From Gammaproteobacteria bacterium (GTDB lineage Bacteria; Pseudomonadota; Gammaproteobacteria; Methylococcales; Methylomonadaceae), in the NCBI GenBank assembly GCA_018830325.1, contig JAHJSQ010000024.1:1-45872 (forward strand): a stretch of DNA of 45,872 nt. The letters run 5' to 3'. A program made the translations under genes and the position numbers. Positions 25,250 to 33,094 of the stretch are shown piece after piece; position 1 is the first letter of the stretch, and every line of letters starts with the position of its first letter. The notes below the pieces were generated by a model that saw only the letters and a program-made list of their open reading frames with translations, made no database searches and was not told the DNA's origin.

Positions 25250-25576
25250 CTAAACGTTAACGGCAACCCGCCGGTTTTCGATACGAACACCATAGGTTTC
25301 GATTTTCACAGTCTCGTCCTCGAAGCAAACGCCCGTCTCCAAATTGAAATGCTGTTTATAAAGCGGCGAGGCGACCATCGGTTGACCGCCGATATCGCCG
25401 ATCATGCCGCGCGATAATACATTGACTTTGCCGAAAGGGTCGAAATTATCGACCGCGTAAACCGCCTGTTCCTTCGGCATATAAAACAAGGCAATTTGCC
25501 TGCCATCCGCCCAGACGCAAACACCGGAATCCGGCTGCAGATCGTCGACCGAGCAGACATCGATCCAATCGCTCAT
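25250..25576 (-). CDS. nirD: Nitrite reductase (NADH) small subunit
   Basis: This 108-residue Rieske-fold protein lacks the iron-sulfur Cys/His ligands, as usual for NirD. It shows MSDWIDVCSVDDLQPDSG, the VYAVDNFDPFGKVNVLSRG segment and SPLYKQHFNLETGVCFED, which are characteristic of the family. Two ATGs are available (25582 overlapping the nirB stop, and 25576). The second is preferred because AGGAGG is then 7 nt away rather than 1. It partners NirB in cytosolic reduction of nitrite to ammonium. Confidence 0.92.
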   Translation of the reverse strand: MSDWIDVCSVDDLQPDSGVCVWADGRQIALFYMPKEQAVYAVDNFDPFGKVNVLSRGMIGDIGGQPMVASPLYKQHFNLETGVCFEDETVKIETYGVRIENRRVAVNV

Positions 25577-25578
25577 GC

Positions 25579-28134
25579 TCATGCCTCCTCCAATATCTTG
25601 AAGTGCTTCCGGGCCTTCAATTCCTCCCGTTCTCGTTCATCGGCAGGGCGCACTTGGCCGCGCTCCTCGACGAACACGATGTTATCGTCGGGCCGGTCGC
25701 TGTTGACGAAATGCCGAAAACGCTTCAATTTGCTCTCGTCCTCGATCGTGGTTTTCCATTCGCATTGATAGGTATCGATCACATGGCGCATTTGTTTTTC
25801 CAGTGCCTCGCCTATGCCGAGACTATCCTCGATCACGACCGAACGCAAATAATCCAAGCCGCCTTCCATGTTTTCCATCCACACCGACGTTCGCTGCATC
25901 CGGTCGGCCGTACGCACATAAAAAATCAGCACGCGATCGATATATTTGATCAGCGTTTCCTTGTCGAGTTGGGTCGCGAACAAATCGCCGTGCCGGGGCT
26001 TCATCCCGCCATTGCCGCAGACATAAAGGTTCCATCCGCCTTCGGTCGCGATCACGCCGATATCTTTGCTCTGCGCCTCGGCGCATTCGCGTGTGCAGCC
26101 GGACACGGCAAATTTGATCTTGTGCGGCGCCCGAAGTCCTTTATAACGGTTTTCCAGCTCGATCGCGAGACCGACGCTATCATCGACACCGAAACGGCAC
26201 CAAGTACTGCCGACACAGGATTTGACGGTCCTGAGCGACTTGCCGTAGGCATGTCCGCTTTCGAAGCCGGCGTCGATCAATTCCCGCCAGATCGACGGCA
26301 ATTGTTCGACTCGGGCGCCGAACAGATCGACCCGCTGACCTCCGGTAATTTTCGTATACAAACCATATTTTTTGGCGACCTGCCCCAGCACGATCAATTT
26401 CTCAGGCTGTATTTCGCCGCCGGTCACGCGCGGGACAACCGAATAGGTGCCGTCTTTTTGCATGTTCGCGAGAAAAATATCGTTGGTATCCTGCAAACCG
26501 ATATGCTCTTTTTTGAGAATATAGTCATTCCAGTAAGAAGCCAGAATCGAGCCGACCGCTTGTTTACAAACTTCACAGCCGCGGCCGCGCCCATGTTTTT
26601 CGATCAATTCGTCGAAGGTCTTGATTTCCTCGACCATGATCAAATGATACAACTCCTGCCGGGTATGCGGAAAATGCTCGCAAATATCGGTACTGACTTC
26701 GATGCCGAGTTTGGCCAATTCGCATTCCATGACCGATTTCATCAGCGGCACGCAACCGCCGCAACCGGTTCCTGCCTTGGTTTCCGACTTGAGCGCGGAC
26801 ACCGTATTGCAACCGGCTTCGATCGCCGAACACAACGTTGCCTTGTTGACATCATGACAGGAACAAATTTGTGCCGACATCGGCAGTGCATCCGGCCCAA
26901 GGCCGACCGACTCGTCGGAACGGTGCGGCAAAATCAGCGAATCGGGATTTTCCGGCAGTTCGATGCCGTTCAAGCAATATTGCAGCAAAGTTCCGTAACC
27001 CGAAGCATCGCCGACGAGCACTGCGCCCAACAGCCTTTTTTTATCGGCACTGACCACGAGTCGCTTGTAGACTTCGCTATCGCCGTTTTGATAAGTGTAA
27101 ACCAATGCGCCCGGCGTCTGCGCATGCGCATCGCCGATACTCGCGACATCAACGCCCATCAGCTTCAATTTAGTGCTCATATCGGCGCCGGTAAAATAAT
27201 TGTCGCCGCCTTCGAGCACCGAGACGACGGTGCGCGCCATCGCGTATCCCGGCGCGACCAGGCCGAATATCCGGTTATTCCACAAAGCGCATTCGCCGAT
27301 CGCGAAAATATCGGGATCGGAGGTCCGGCATTGATTGTCGATCACGATGCCGCCGCGCGGGCCGACCTCCAATTCGCAGGCCCTGGCGATATCGTCGCGC
27401 GGACGAATACCGGCCGAAAACAAGATCAAGTCGGTTTCGAGCGCATCGCCGCCGGCGAAATTCATTTTATGCAAGCAACTTTCGCCGTCGTCGATCAGGG
27501 TGGTGTTCTTATTTAAATGCACGGTCACGCCGATCGCTTCGATCTTGCGCTTCAACAACGCGCCGCCGCCGTCGTCCAATTGCACCGCCATCAGGCGCGG
27601 CGCGAATTCGACTACATGCGTGGTCAAGCCTAAGTCTTTCAAGGCATTGGCAGCTTCCAGGCCGAGCAGACCGCCGCCGACCACGACGCCGACCTGGGAT
27701 TGTTCGGCCGCTGTTTGAATCGCCTCCAAATCTTCGATGGTTCGGTAAACCAAGCAACGATCGCGTTCATGCCCCGGTACCGGCGGCACGAACGGATAAG
27801 ACCCGGTCGCCAGCACGATTTTGTCGTAAGCGATGTGGACGCCTTTTTCCGACAGCACTGTTTTAGCGCTACGGTCTATCGATTTTGCTCTGTCTCCCAG
27901 ATGCACGGTGATGCCGTGTAGTTCGAAAAAACCGACCTCGACCATTGATAGATCCTGCGCGCTCTTGCCGGAAAAAAACGCCGACAAATGGACCCGGTCG
28001 TAAGCCGGTCTGGGCTCCTCGCAAAACACGACGATCTCAAAATGTTCCTTCGCGCCACTGCTCACCAGTCCGGCCAAAAAGTTTTGGCCGACCATACCGT
28101 TACCAATCACGACTAATGTTTGTTTCTTGCTCAT
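25579..28134 (-). CDS. nirB: Nitrite reductase (NADH) large subunit
   Basis: This 851-residue assimilatory nitrite reductase has, in order: FAD motif VVIGNGMVGQNFL, NAD motif VGVVVGGGLLGLEAANAL, a BFD-like [2Fe-2S] domain (CSCHDVNKA..GTGCGGC, about 420-460), and the siroheme/[4Fe-4S] domain with CVGSTWCRFG (about 636-645) and SGCTRECAEA (about 675). It reduces nitrite to ammonium with NADH. ATG 28134 is chosen because GAGG precedes it; the longer in-frame reading runs through the leader terminator. It is the first gene of nirB-nirD-phzF. A long opposite-strand frame here is an artefact. Confidence 0.95.
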   Translation of the reverse strand: MSKKQTLVVIGNGMVGQNFLAGLVSSGAKEHFEIVVFCEEPRPAYDRVHLSAFFSGKSAQDLSMVEVGFFELHGITVHLGDRAKSIDRSAKTVLSEKGVHIAYDKIVLATGSYPFVPPVPGHERDRCLVYRTIEDLEAIQTAAEQSQVGVVVGGGLLGLEAANALKDLGLTTHVVEFAPRLMAVQLDDGGGALLKRKIEAIGVTVHLNKNTTLIDDGESCLHKMNFAGGDALETDLILFSAGIRPRDDIARACELEVGPRGGIVIDNQCRTSDPDIFAIGECALWNNRIFGLVAPGYAMARTVVSVLEGGDNYFTGADMSTKLKLMGVDVASIGDAHAQTPGALVYTYQNGDSEVYKRLVVSADKKRLLGAVLVGDASGYGTLLQYCLNGIELPENPDSLILPHRSDESVGLGPDALPMSAQICSCHDVNKATLCSAIEAGCNTVSALKSETKAGTGCGGCVPLMKSVMECELAKLGIEVSTDICEHFPHTRQELYHLIMVEEIKTFDELIEKHGRGRGCEVCKQAVGSILASYWNDYILKKEHIGLQDTNDIFLANMQKDGTYSVVPRVTGGEIQPEKLIVLGQVAKKYGLYTKITGGQRVDLFGARVEQLPSIWRELIDAGFESGHAYGKSLRTVKSCVGSTWCRFGVDDSVGLAIELENRYKGLRAPHKIKFAVSGCTRECAEAQSKDIGVIATEGGWNLYVCGNGGMKPRHGDLFATQLDKETLIKYIDRVLIFYVRTADRMQRTSVWMENMEGGLDYLRSVVIEDSLGIGEALEKQMRHVIDTYQCEWKTTIEDESKLKRFRHFVNSDRPDDNIVFVEERGQVRPADEREREELKARKHFKILEEA

Positions 28135-28169
28135 CGGCAACCTCGGTTTTCTGTATCTAAATTTTAGGC

Positions 28170-28217
28170 AAAAAAAAGGCGTCCAGTCGATGTGACGAAT
28201 CACTCGAACAGGACGCC
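28170..28217 (-). terminator. Leader terminator/attenuator upstream of nirB
   Basis: On the minus strand GGCGTCC (28217-28211) pairs with GGACGCC (28184-28178). An additional internal stem (TCGAGTGA with TCAC-TCGA around TTCG) is present, and eight T (28177-28170) follow. It lies between the sigma-54 promoter and the nirB start, with no gene upstream in this direction, so it can only act as an attenuator of nirB transcription. Confidence 0.85.
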
Positions 28218-28225
28218 AATGCCCC

Positions 28226-28257
28226 AACAAAATCGGTACTCCGTTAGGAGTCTTGTT
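28226..28257 (-). promoter_or_regulatory. First leader hairpin of the nirB mRNA (candidate ANTAR target)
   Basis: ACTCC and GGAGT arms (28238-28251) with a GTTA/TAAC loop are extended by an outer AACAA/TTGTT pairing (28226-28257). It begins close to the predicted transcription start and directly precedes the terminator hairpin. ANTAR proteins bind paired stem-loops overlapping terminators. The canonical hexaloop with A1 and G4 was not obvious, so the assignment is tentative. Confidence 0.45.
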
Positions 28258-28265
28258 AGTGATAA

Positions 28266-28281
28266 AGCAATATAGATGCCA
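28266..28281 (-). promoter_or_regulatory. Sigma-54 (-24/-12) promoter of nirB-nirD-phzF
   Basis: Minus-strand TGGCATCTATATTGCT fits TGGCAC-N5-TTGCW with full -24 GG, -12 TTGC and exact spacing; only C6 is T. The predicted start is near 28255, giving a leader of about 120 nt that contains both hairpins. Confidence 0.8.
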
Positions 28282-28478
28282 ATTTATGAGCAGCTTTAGC
28301 GAAGCCTTGATTTATCTGGTTTTAACAAGCTATTAATTAGTCAATTCGAATTCGACAATCATTAAATTATCGCTTTCATCGCACACATTCGGTGAATAGC
28401 GTTAACTTTCCGCACCAATATAAAGCAATACATTTATCCGCAACCGAATGAACAAGCGCGCGCCCCCCAAACACAGAC

Positions 28479-28494
28479 CGGCATATTATTTGCT
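28479..28494 (+). promoter_or_regulatory. Sigma-54 (-24/-12) promoter of the nitrate transporter-nasT unit
   Basis: CGGCATATTATTTGCT has the -24 GGCA and -12 TTGCT elements at the sigma-54 spacing. The predicted start is near 28506, leaving a leader of about 160 nt. That leader contains complementary GCAAATG and CATTTGC segments and CCGT..CGCC/GGCGACGG pairing, but no T-run terminator. The rest of 28282-28478 shows nothing else definite. Confidence 0.65.
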
Positions 28495-28668
28495 TTATTT
28501 ATTAAATTGAGCACTATTCACTTCTCGGTCACCGTAACGCTCATGAAGGCCCGTCCATCGCCCCGGCAAATGAAAGCTCGCGGCGACGGAGGATGCGGCA
28601 TTTGCTTTGTCGAACGCCGTATTTAGTAAAGAGTCCAAATCTGCGAACTTTCACAGTAAAACCAGCTA

Positions 28669-30147
28669 ATGTCCATACTACAACTCAAGTTACTCGGCTT
28701 TTCCGGTAAAATCAAAATTCTGCATTTGACCTGGACGGCTTTTTTCATCAGCTTTGTCGTCTGGTTCAATCACGCCCCTCTGATGCTGATGATCATGGAT
28801 TCTGTGAATCTCACCGAATCCGAAGTCAACATCCTGCTGTTATTAAACTTTGCGCTACCCATTCCGGCTCGCATCATCATCGGCATGGTCGTAGATCGCT
28901 TCGGCGCAAGAATCAGTTACAGCACTCTACTGGCACTGAGTAGCCTGCCTTGCTTCGCTTTTGCAATGGCCGAATCGTTTCAACAATTAGCCTGGGCGCG
29001 CTTCTGTTTGGGGTTTATCGGCGCGGGTTTCGTGATCGGCATTCGCATCATCGGCGATTGGTTTCCCGCTCGGCAAGTCGGTGTTGCTGAAGGCATCTAC
29101 GGGGGCTGGGGCAATTTCGGTTCGGCTGCCGCAACTATCCTGCTACCGGGATTGGCATTATATTTCGGCGCCGAAAACGGCTGGCGTTATGCGATTGCCG
29201 CAACCGGTATTTTGTCGCTAGCATATGCGTTCATCTATTACCGGAATGTCGAGGATACGCCACCCGACGTGCCCTATTTGAAACCTAGACGTTCGGGCGC
29301 AATGGAGGTTACTTCGATAAAAGACCTATTCCTTTACATCTGCACGACCGTACCGCTTTATGCCGCAATGTCTTTGCTCACTTGGCAGCTATCGACGCCG
29401 GAAGCCGATTTACTTAGTACACCCTGGGTCCTTGCAATCAACATCATTGTCTGGACACTTTTCTTTGTTCAAGCTTATCAAATCGTCGAAATCAATGCGG
29501 AACGGCTCAGCCGCCCGATCGACAGTATTCACCATTATCCATTCAAACAAATCACTATTCTGAGTGTCGCTTATCTGATGACGTTCGGCTCAAAATTAGC
29601 CGTGGTATCGATGCTGCCGATGTTTTTCTTTACGATTTACCGCGAAACCCAAGCTGTCTCGATGATCGATGCAGGCCTGATGGCATCGAGCTTCATTGTC
29701 ATGAACCTGATCGCCCGCCCGGCCGGCGGCTGGCTCAGCGACAAAATCGGCCGCAAGTTTTCGCTGACGATGTTTCTAGCCGGTACCTCGCTCGGTTATT
29801 ACTTGCTGTCCTTTATTGCCGGCGATTGGCCCATTTTGATGACTATTTCAATGACGGTGTTGTGTTCGATATTTCTTCAGGCCGCTGAAGGTGCGGTATT
29901 TGCCATCGCACCATTGATCAAAAGACCCATAACCGGCCAGATAGCCGGCATCGTCGGCGCTTACGGCAATGCCGGCGCAATCTTTTTTTTAGCGCTGATG
30001 GGTCATGTCGCACCGTCTACGTTTTTCATCATTCTGGCAGTTTGCGCATTAGCATCGGCAATCTTGGCGCGCTACCTCGAAGAGCCTAAAGAGTTCATTA
30101 CCGAAATCATGCCTGACGGCACTGTAGTGAAAATCGAACTGGATTGA
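28669..30147 (+). CDS. narK: Nitrate/nitrite transporter, NarK/NasA type (MFS)
   Basis: This 492-residue major-facilitator protein has about 12 helices. It carries the conserved Arg segment PARIIIGMVVDRFGAR and the two Gly-rich nitrate signatures GGWGNFGSAAA and GAYGNAGAIFF. A cytoplasmic linker (residues about 250-300) separates helices 6-7 and 8. It imports nitrate or exchanges nitrate and nitrite. No nitrate reductase is encoded in the window, so one is expected elsewhere. It is followed after 1 nt by the ANTAR regulator, indicating an operon. Confidence 0.9.
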   Translation: MSILQLKLLGFSGKIKILHLTWTAFFISFVVWFNHAPLMLMIMDSVNLTESEVNILLLLNFALPIPARIIIGMVVDRFGARISYSTLLALSSLPCFAFAMAESFQQLAWARFCLGFIGAGFVIGIRIIGDWFPARQVGVAEGIYGGWGNFGSAAATILLPGLALYFGAENGWRYAIAATGILSLAYAFIYYRNVEDTPPDVPYLKPRRSGAMEVTSIKDLFLYICTTVPLYAAMSLLTWQLSTPEADLLSTPWVLAINIIVWTLFFVQAYQIVEINAERLSRPIDSIHHYPFKQITILSVAYLMTFGSKLAVVSMLPMFFFTIYRETQAVSMIDAGLMASSFIVMNLIARPAGGWLSDKIGRKFSLTMFLAGTSLGYYLLSFIAGDWPILMTISMTVLCSIFLQAAEGAVFAIAPLIKRPITGQIAGIVGAYGNAGAIFFLALMGHVAPSTFFIILAVCALASAILARYLEEPKEFITEIMPDGTVVKIELD

Positions 30148-30148
30148 C

Positions 30149-30727
30149 ATGCAAGCGCTGAAAGTCTTAATCGCCGATGAAATTCAAGGTGAAAAACTGC
30201 TCGAGAAAACCCTAAAAAAGCATGGTTTCGAAACCGCTTGCCTCCCGTTCGATACTATCGATTTAAATTCGTTGGTTTTAAATTTATTGCCGGATATCGT
30301 GGTATTGAATGTTTATACCCCGACACCAAAAATACTCGATGCCATATTAAGGATTAATCAAAGCCATTCGGCGCCGGTGATCCTGTTTGCCGAGGATCAA
30401 GATAGCGACACGATCGATAAAGTCATCAAGGCCGGCGTCAGCGCTTATATCGTCGACGGACTCGACCCCAAACGCATCAAAACCATCATCGATATCGCGG
30501 TGGCTCGATTCAAAGAGCAAAACGCCATCAAGGAAGAATTGAAAAAAACCAAATCGCAACTGGAAGAGCGAAAATCGGTCGACCGAGCAAAAGGTATTTT
30601 AATGAAATCGCAAGGCTTCGACGAAGCTCAGGCTTATCATGCGCTGCGAAAACTGGCGATGGACCGGAATATTTCGATCGGCGAAATGGCTAAAAACGTC
30701 ATTTCTATGGCGGATTTATTGAAGTAA
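30149..30727 (+). CDS. nasT: ANTAR-domain antiterminator, NasT-like, with pseudo-receiver
   Basis: This 192-residue protein has an N-terminal receiver-like domain (1-120), a coiled linker, and a C-terminal ANTAR RNA-binding domain (about 127-187, LEERKSVDRAKGILMKSQGF..EAQAYHALRKLAMDRN). NasT proteins bind leader hairpins of nitrate/nitrite assimilation operons and block termination. Here the phosphoacceptor position in PDIVVLNVYTP is Asn54, not Asp, so phosphorylation control is unlikely. The usual inhibitor NasS is absent from the window. Likely targets are the terminators before nirB (28170) and the FNT gene (20689). Confidence 0.85.
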   Translation: MQALKVLIADEIQGEKLLEKTLKKHGFETACLPFDTIDLNSLVLNLLPDIVVLNVYTPTPKILDAILRINQSHSAPVILFAEDQDSDTIDKVIKAGVSAYIVDGLDPKRIKTIIDIAVARFKEQNAIKEELKKTKSQLEERKSVDRAKGILMKSQGFDEAQAYHALRKLAMDRNISIGEMAKNVISMADLLK

Positions 30728-30799
30728 CGATCACGCTTTCTATCGTTTCGATTTACGGGTAGACTGTCTTTCTCTTATCAATCACGAACGAGAAAGCCG

Positions 30800-31315
30800 A
30801 TGAAAAACCCTGTTGATGCTCGCCTCATTGCCGCTTTTTTCCTGATGATATTCGGAACGAGCGCCTTAGCGGAATCTCGAATTGCCGTTTTGGTTTTCGA
30901 GTTAAAAGATCTCACATTGGCTCCAGGCATCCCTCAAGAACTGGAGCGCACCGCTTCGATCAAGCCTCAACTCGAAGCCGAATTAACAACATTAGGGAAT
31001 GACATAGTCGAAACCGACTTCGCATCCCAACAACAGGCCAATGCCGGGACCGGTTATCTATTCGATCACCATGATGTGGCCGCGAAACTCGGCAAGCAGT
31101 TCGACGCAGATTACATCCTGGTCGGTAGACTGCATAAACCGAGCTTCTTGTTTGCTTATATCATGGGGCATTTAATTCGAGTCGACGACGGCAAACTGAT
31201 TGCCGATTACACTTTCGAAGCAAAAGGCCCTAATCAATTCCAAACCAATAAAACCGTCAAAACCCTGGCTAAAGCGATCGACAAGGATTTAAAGCGCCTG
31301 TCTCAATCCCACTAA
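30800..31315 (+). CDS. DUF2380-like secreted protein
   Basis: This 171-residue protein has a signal peptide (ARLIAAFFLMIFGTSALAES, cleavage after about residue 25). The mature domain begins RIAVLVFELKDLTLAP and contains DADYILVGRLHKPSFLFAYIMG and VDDGKLIADYTFEAKGP, a pattern seen in DUF2380/curli-associated-like 'ABC-type uncharacterised' periplasmic proteins. The function is unknown. It lies 72 bp after the ANTAR gene with its own GAGAA-type ribosome site and could be read through from it. Confidence 0.65.
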   Translation: MKNPVDARLIAAFFLMIFGTSALAESRIAVLVFELKDLTLAPGIPQELERTASIKPQLEAELTTLGNDIVETDFASQQQANAGTGYLFDHHDVAAKLGKQFDADYILVGRLHKPSFLFAYIMGHLIRVDDGKLIADYTFEAKGPNQFQTNKTVKTLAKAIDKDLKRLSQSH

Positions 31316-31320
31316 AAAAC

Positions 31321-31378
31321 CAGGTTGAATACGCACCGCGCACTAATGCTGGCGCGGGACGGGTTATTCAACCCGCCC
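31321..31378. terminator. Hairpin after the DUF2380-like gene
   Basis: GGTTGAAT and ATTCAACC form the outer arms, with inner CCGCGC and GCGCGG. No T-run directly follows, so it may be a REP-like palindrome or a bidirectional 3' end between convergent genes. A related GCGGGACGGGGTT..AACCCCCGTCCCGC hairpin lies at 42971-43012. Both sit beside family B elements. Confidence 0.45.
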
Positions 31379-31428
31379 CAAACGTTTTTTGTTTGCTTTG
31401 AGCATAGTCGAAACTTTCCGGACGGGGT

Positions 31429-31541
31429 TATACCTTTCGCACTTCAAATTTCGGCAGTGCCGGAGGAGGCCTCAGGGTGCTGGGTTCACGGCGTCCTTTG
31501 ACGGGCACCCCGAGGCCGAATTTTCATCTACGATGAGTATA
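31429..31541. mobile_element. MITE-like repeat family B, copy 2 (113 bp)
   Basis: The left end TATACCTTTCGCACTTC is identical to the copy at 23919. The right end is GCCGAATTTTCATCTACGATG-like, closing with AGTATA. The interior carries GGCAGTGCCGGAGGAGGC and TTCACGGCGTCCTTTGACGG. Confidence 0.75.
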
Positions 31542-31571
31542 CAAACCCCTGCCGGCAAAGGTAAAGAGCGA

Positions 31572-32246
31572 CTACTCAGTCGCTAACACTTCGATTTTAG
31601 TTTGATTGTAAGTAACTTTATTATCCTTAATCTCTATAGCCTGCTGTCGAATCAACTCATCGAATAAATCCTCCTCATTAACCACATTATTCTTAAATTT
31701 ACTGCGAATACTGTTGAGCAGGGTTTCTTTTTTGACCGGTCGGCTTCGACTGTGCTTGATCAAATGCGCGCAAAACTCCTGCACCAAGACTTCAGGGCTT
31801 TTCGGTGCGAAGCCCGGCATATTTTCGAGTTGGACACCGATACGTTGCGCGCTCCGGTTCTGGCTGATTAATAGACTAACCGCATGATCGAGGTCGTTGT
31901 CGTCGGAAACGACATCGAAATGGGTATTTTCGGGGAGCTGGGCCATCATTGCGCCAGCCCAAAAGGTGATGCCGAAATCGGCGGAGTTCTTGCCGCCGTT
32001 CGGCATTTTGATGATTTTCAGACGATTTTGATTGACCGTTGCGGTCAGCGGCACGATCCAATCGAGCGGAACGCGCGCGCCGCACTGCGCATAGCAAATC
32101 ACGACGTGGGTATAGGCGGCTAAATCTTCCATCAACTGATAGACTTGTTTCGGGCAATTTTCGAGGTCGATCAACAAGACGCGGGCTGCGTAATCCGCAT
32201 CGTCGTCATCCTTGACCGCCTCCTTGTCCGAAATGTTCTCGTTCAT
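31572..32246 (-). CDS. PIN/NYN-like nuclease-fold protein in the fhc operon
   Basis: This 224-residue protein has an N-terminal PIN/NYN-like domain (about 20-140): RVLLIDLENCPK with the first acidic pair, NSADFGITFWAG, and FDVVSDDNDLDHAVSLL with a cluster of Asp. These are typical metal-binding acidic positions of this RNase fold. The C-terminal part (150-224, PVKKETLLNSIRSKF..EEDLFDELIRQQAIEI) looks like a winged-helix domain. It starts 35 nt after fhcC with GAGG upstream, so it is likely in the same operon. Its role is unknown; RNA cleavage is an inference from the fold. Confidence 0.75.
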   Translation of the reverse strand: MNENISDKEAVKDDDDADYAARVLLIDLENCPKQVYQLMEDLAAYTHVVICYAQCGARVPLDWIVPLTATVNQNRLKIIKMPNGGKNSADFGITFWAGAMMAQLPENTHFDVVSDDNDLDHAVSLLISQNRSAQRIGVQLENMPGFAPKSPEVLVQEFCAHLIKHSRSRPVKKETLLNSIRSKFKNNVVNEEDLFDELIRQQAIEIKDNKVTYNQTKIEVLATE

Positions 32247-32281
32247 GTCTGCCGGCCTCTTCAGTTCATCGTTTTACATCG

Positions 32282-33094
32282 TCATAGCCTGACCAACACT
32301 TCGCCGCGCCCCATTTCAGCCATGTCACCGCCGTAACGCCGGACACGATTGAAGACCGCCGCAGTGTCTGCGAATTTCGAATCGAATCCTTTGAACGACG
32401 CGAACAACATCGGCAAAAACGCCAAGGTATGCGAGCCGCAATCATTGAAGGTCGCCGGCAATTCGGGCTTGTTCCAAAGCAATAAGGTGCCTCGGCGCAT
32501 TGCAAAACCGGTATAGCGTCCGGTGTTGCCCATCACCGCGATCGTGCCGGCCGTCATTCTCGACCCGCAATAATCGCCGGCATTGCCTTCGATCAAAATG
32601 ACGCCGCGGCGCATGTGATCGCCGACCCGCTCGCCGGCGTTGCCTTTAACCAAAACGGTGCCGCCTTTCATGCCCATCTTGTTACCGGGCAAGGCCGCCC
32701 CGAGAAAATCGCCGGTATTGCCGTTGATCTGAACGAAACCTTTTTTCATTTCGCAGGCCGCGAATAGTCCGGCGTTGCCGTTGACGGTAATCGTGCCGGA
32801 CTTCATGCCCAGGCCCAGATAAGCGCCAACATCGCCTTCGACGCGGATCTGTCCTTCGGTTAATTCTTTACCGATAAAATCGAGCTTGGAGTAACTATTC
32901 TTGATGACAATCTGTTGTGTATCGTAACCGGCAATCGTGAATAGTTCGTCGACGCGAATTTTGCGCTTGCCGCTATCGAGTTCGAGCGCTGCAATATCGG
33001 TCGGCGATAACCCCGCCAGTTTTTGACAAACCAGAGGCGACAAATCGACGCGCTGAGCCGGTCGCTGTTTCAGCGTGAAGGTTAACGCAGTCAT
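32282..33094 (-). CDS. fhcC: Formyltransferase/hydrolase complex subunit C
   Basis: This 270-residue protein is the homologue of formylmethanofuran dehydrogenase subunit C. It is built from repeated short glycine-rich strands (GTITVNGNAGLFAACEM, GFVQINGNTGDFLGAAL, GTVLVKGNAGERVGDHM, GVILIEGNAGDYCGSRM, GTIAVMGNTGRYTGFAM) that form a beta-helix. It is a structural subunit of Fhc, which hydrolyses formyl-methylofuran to formate in methylotrophs. Its ATG overlaps the fhcD stop (ATGA), with AGGAG upstream. Confidence 0.95.
   Translation of the reverse strand: MTALTFTLKQRPAQRVDLSPLVCQKLAGLSPTDIAALELDSGKRKIRVDELFTIAGYDTQQIVIKNSYSKLDFIGKELTEGQIRVEGDVGAYLGLGMKSGTITVNGNAGLFAACEMKKGFVQINGNTGDFLGAALPGNKMGMKGGTVLVKGNAGERVGDHMRRGVILIEGNAGDYCGSRMTAGTIAVMGNTGRYTGFAMRRGTLLLWNKPELPATFNDCGSHTLAFLPMLFASFKGFDSKFADTAAVFNRVRRYGGDMAEMGRGEVLVRL

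Noticed and set aside
25603-27516. 637-codon open frame on the strand opposite nirB
   Set aside because: It lies wholly antisense to a clearly recognisable nirB with catalytic motifs, and its translation shows no family features. It results from high-GC third positions in nirB.
28135-28230. 32-residue N-terminal extension of NirB
   Set aside because: These codons are the leader terminator and spacer. A proper ribosome site and the FAD motif place the start at 28134.
28560-28620. Second sigma-54-like site (GCGGCATTTGCTTTG) before narK
   Set aside because: The distance between GG and GC is too short for a -24/-12 promoter.
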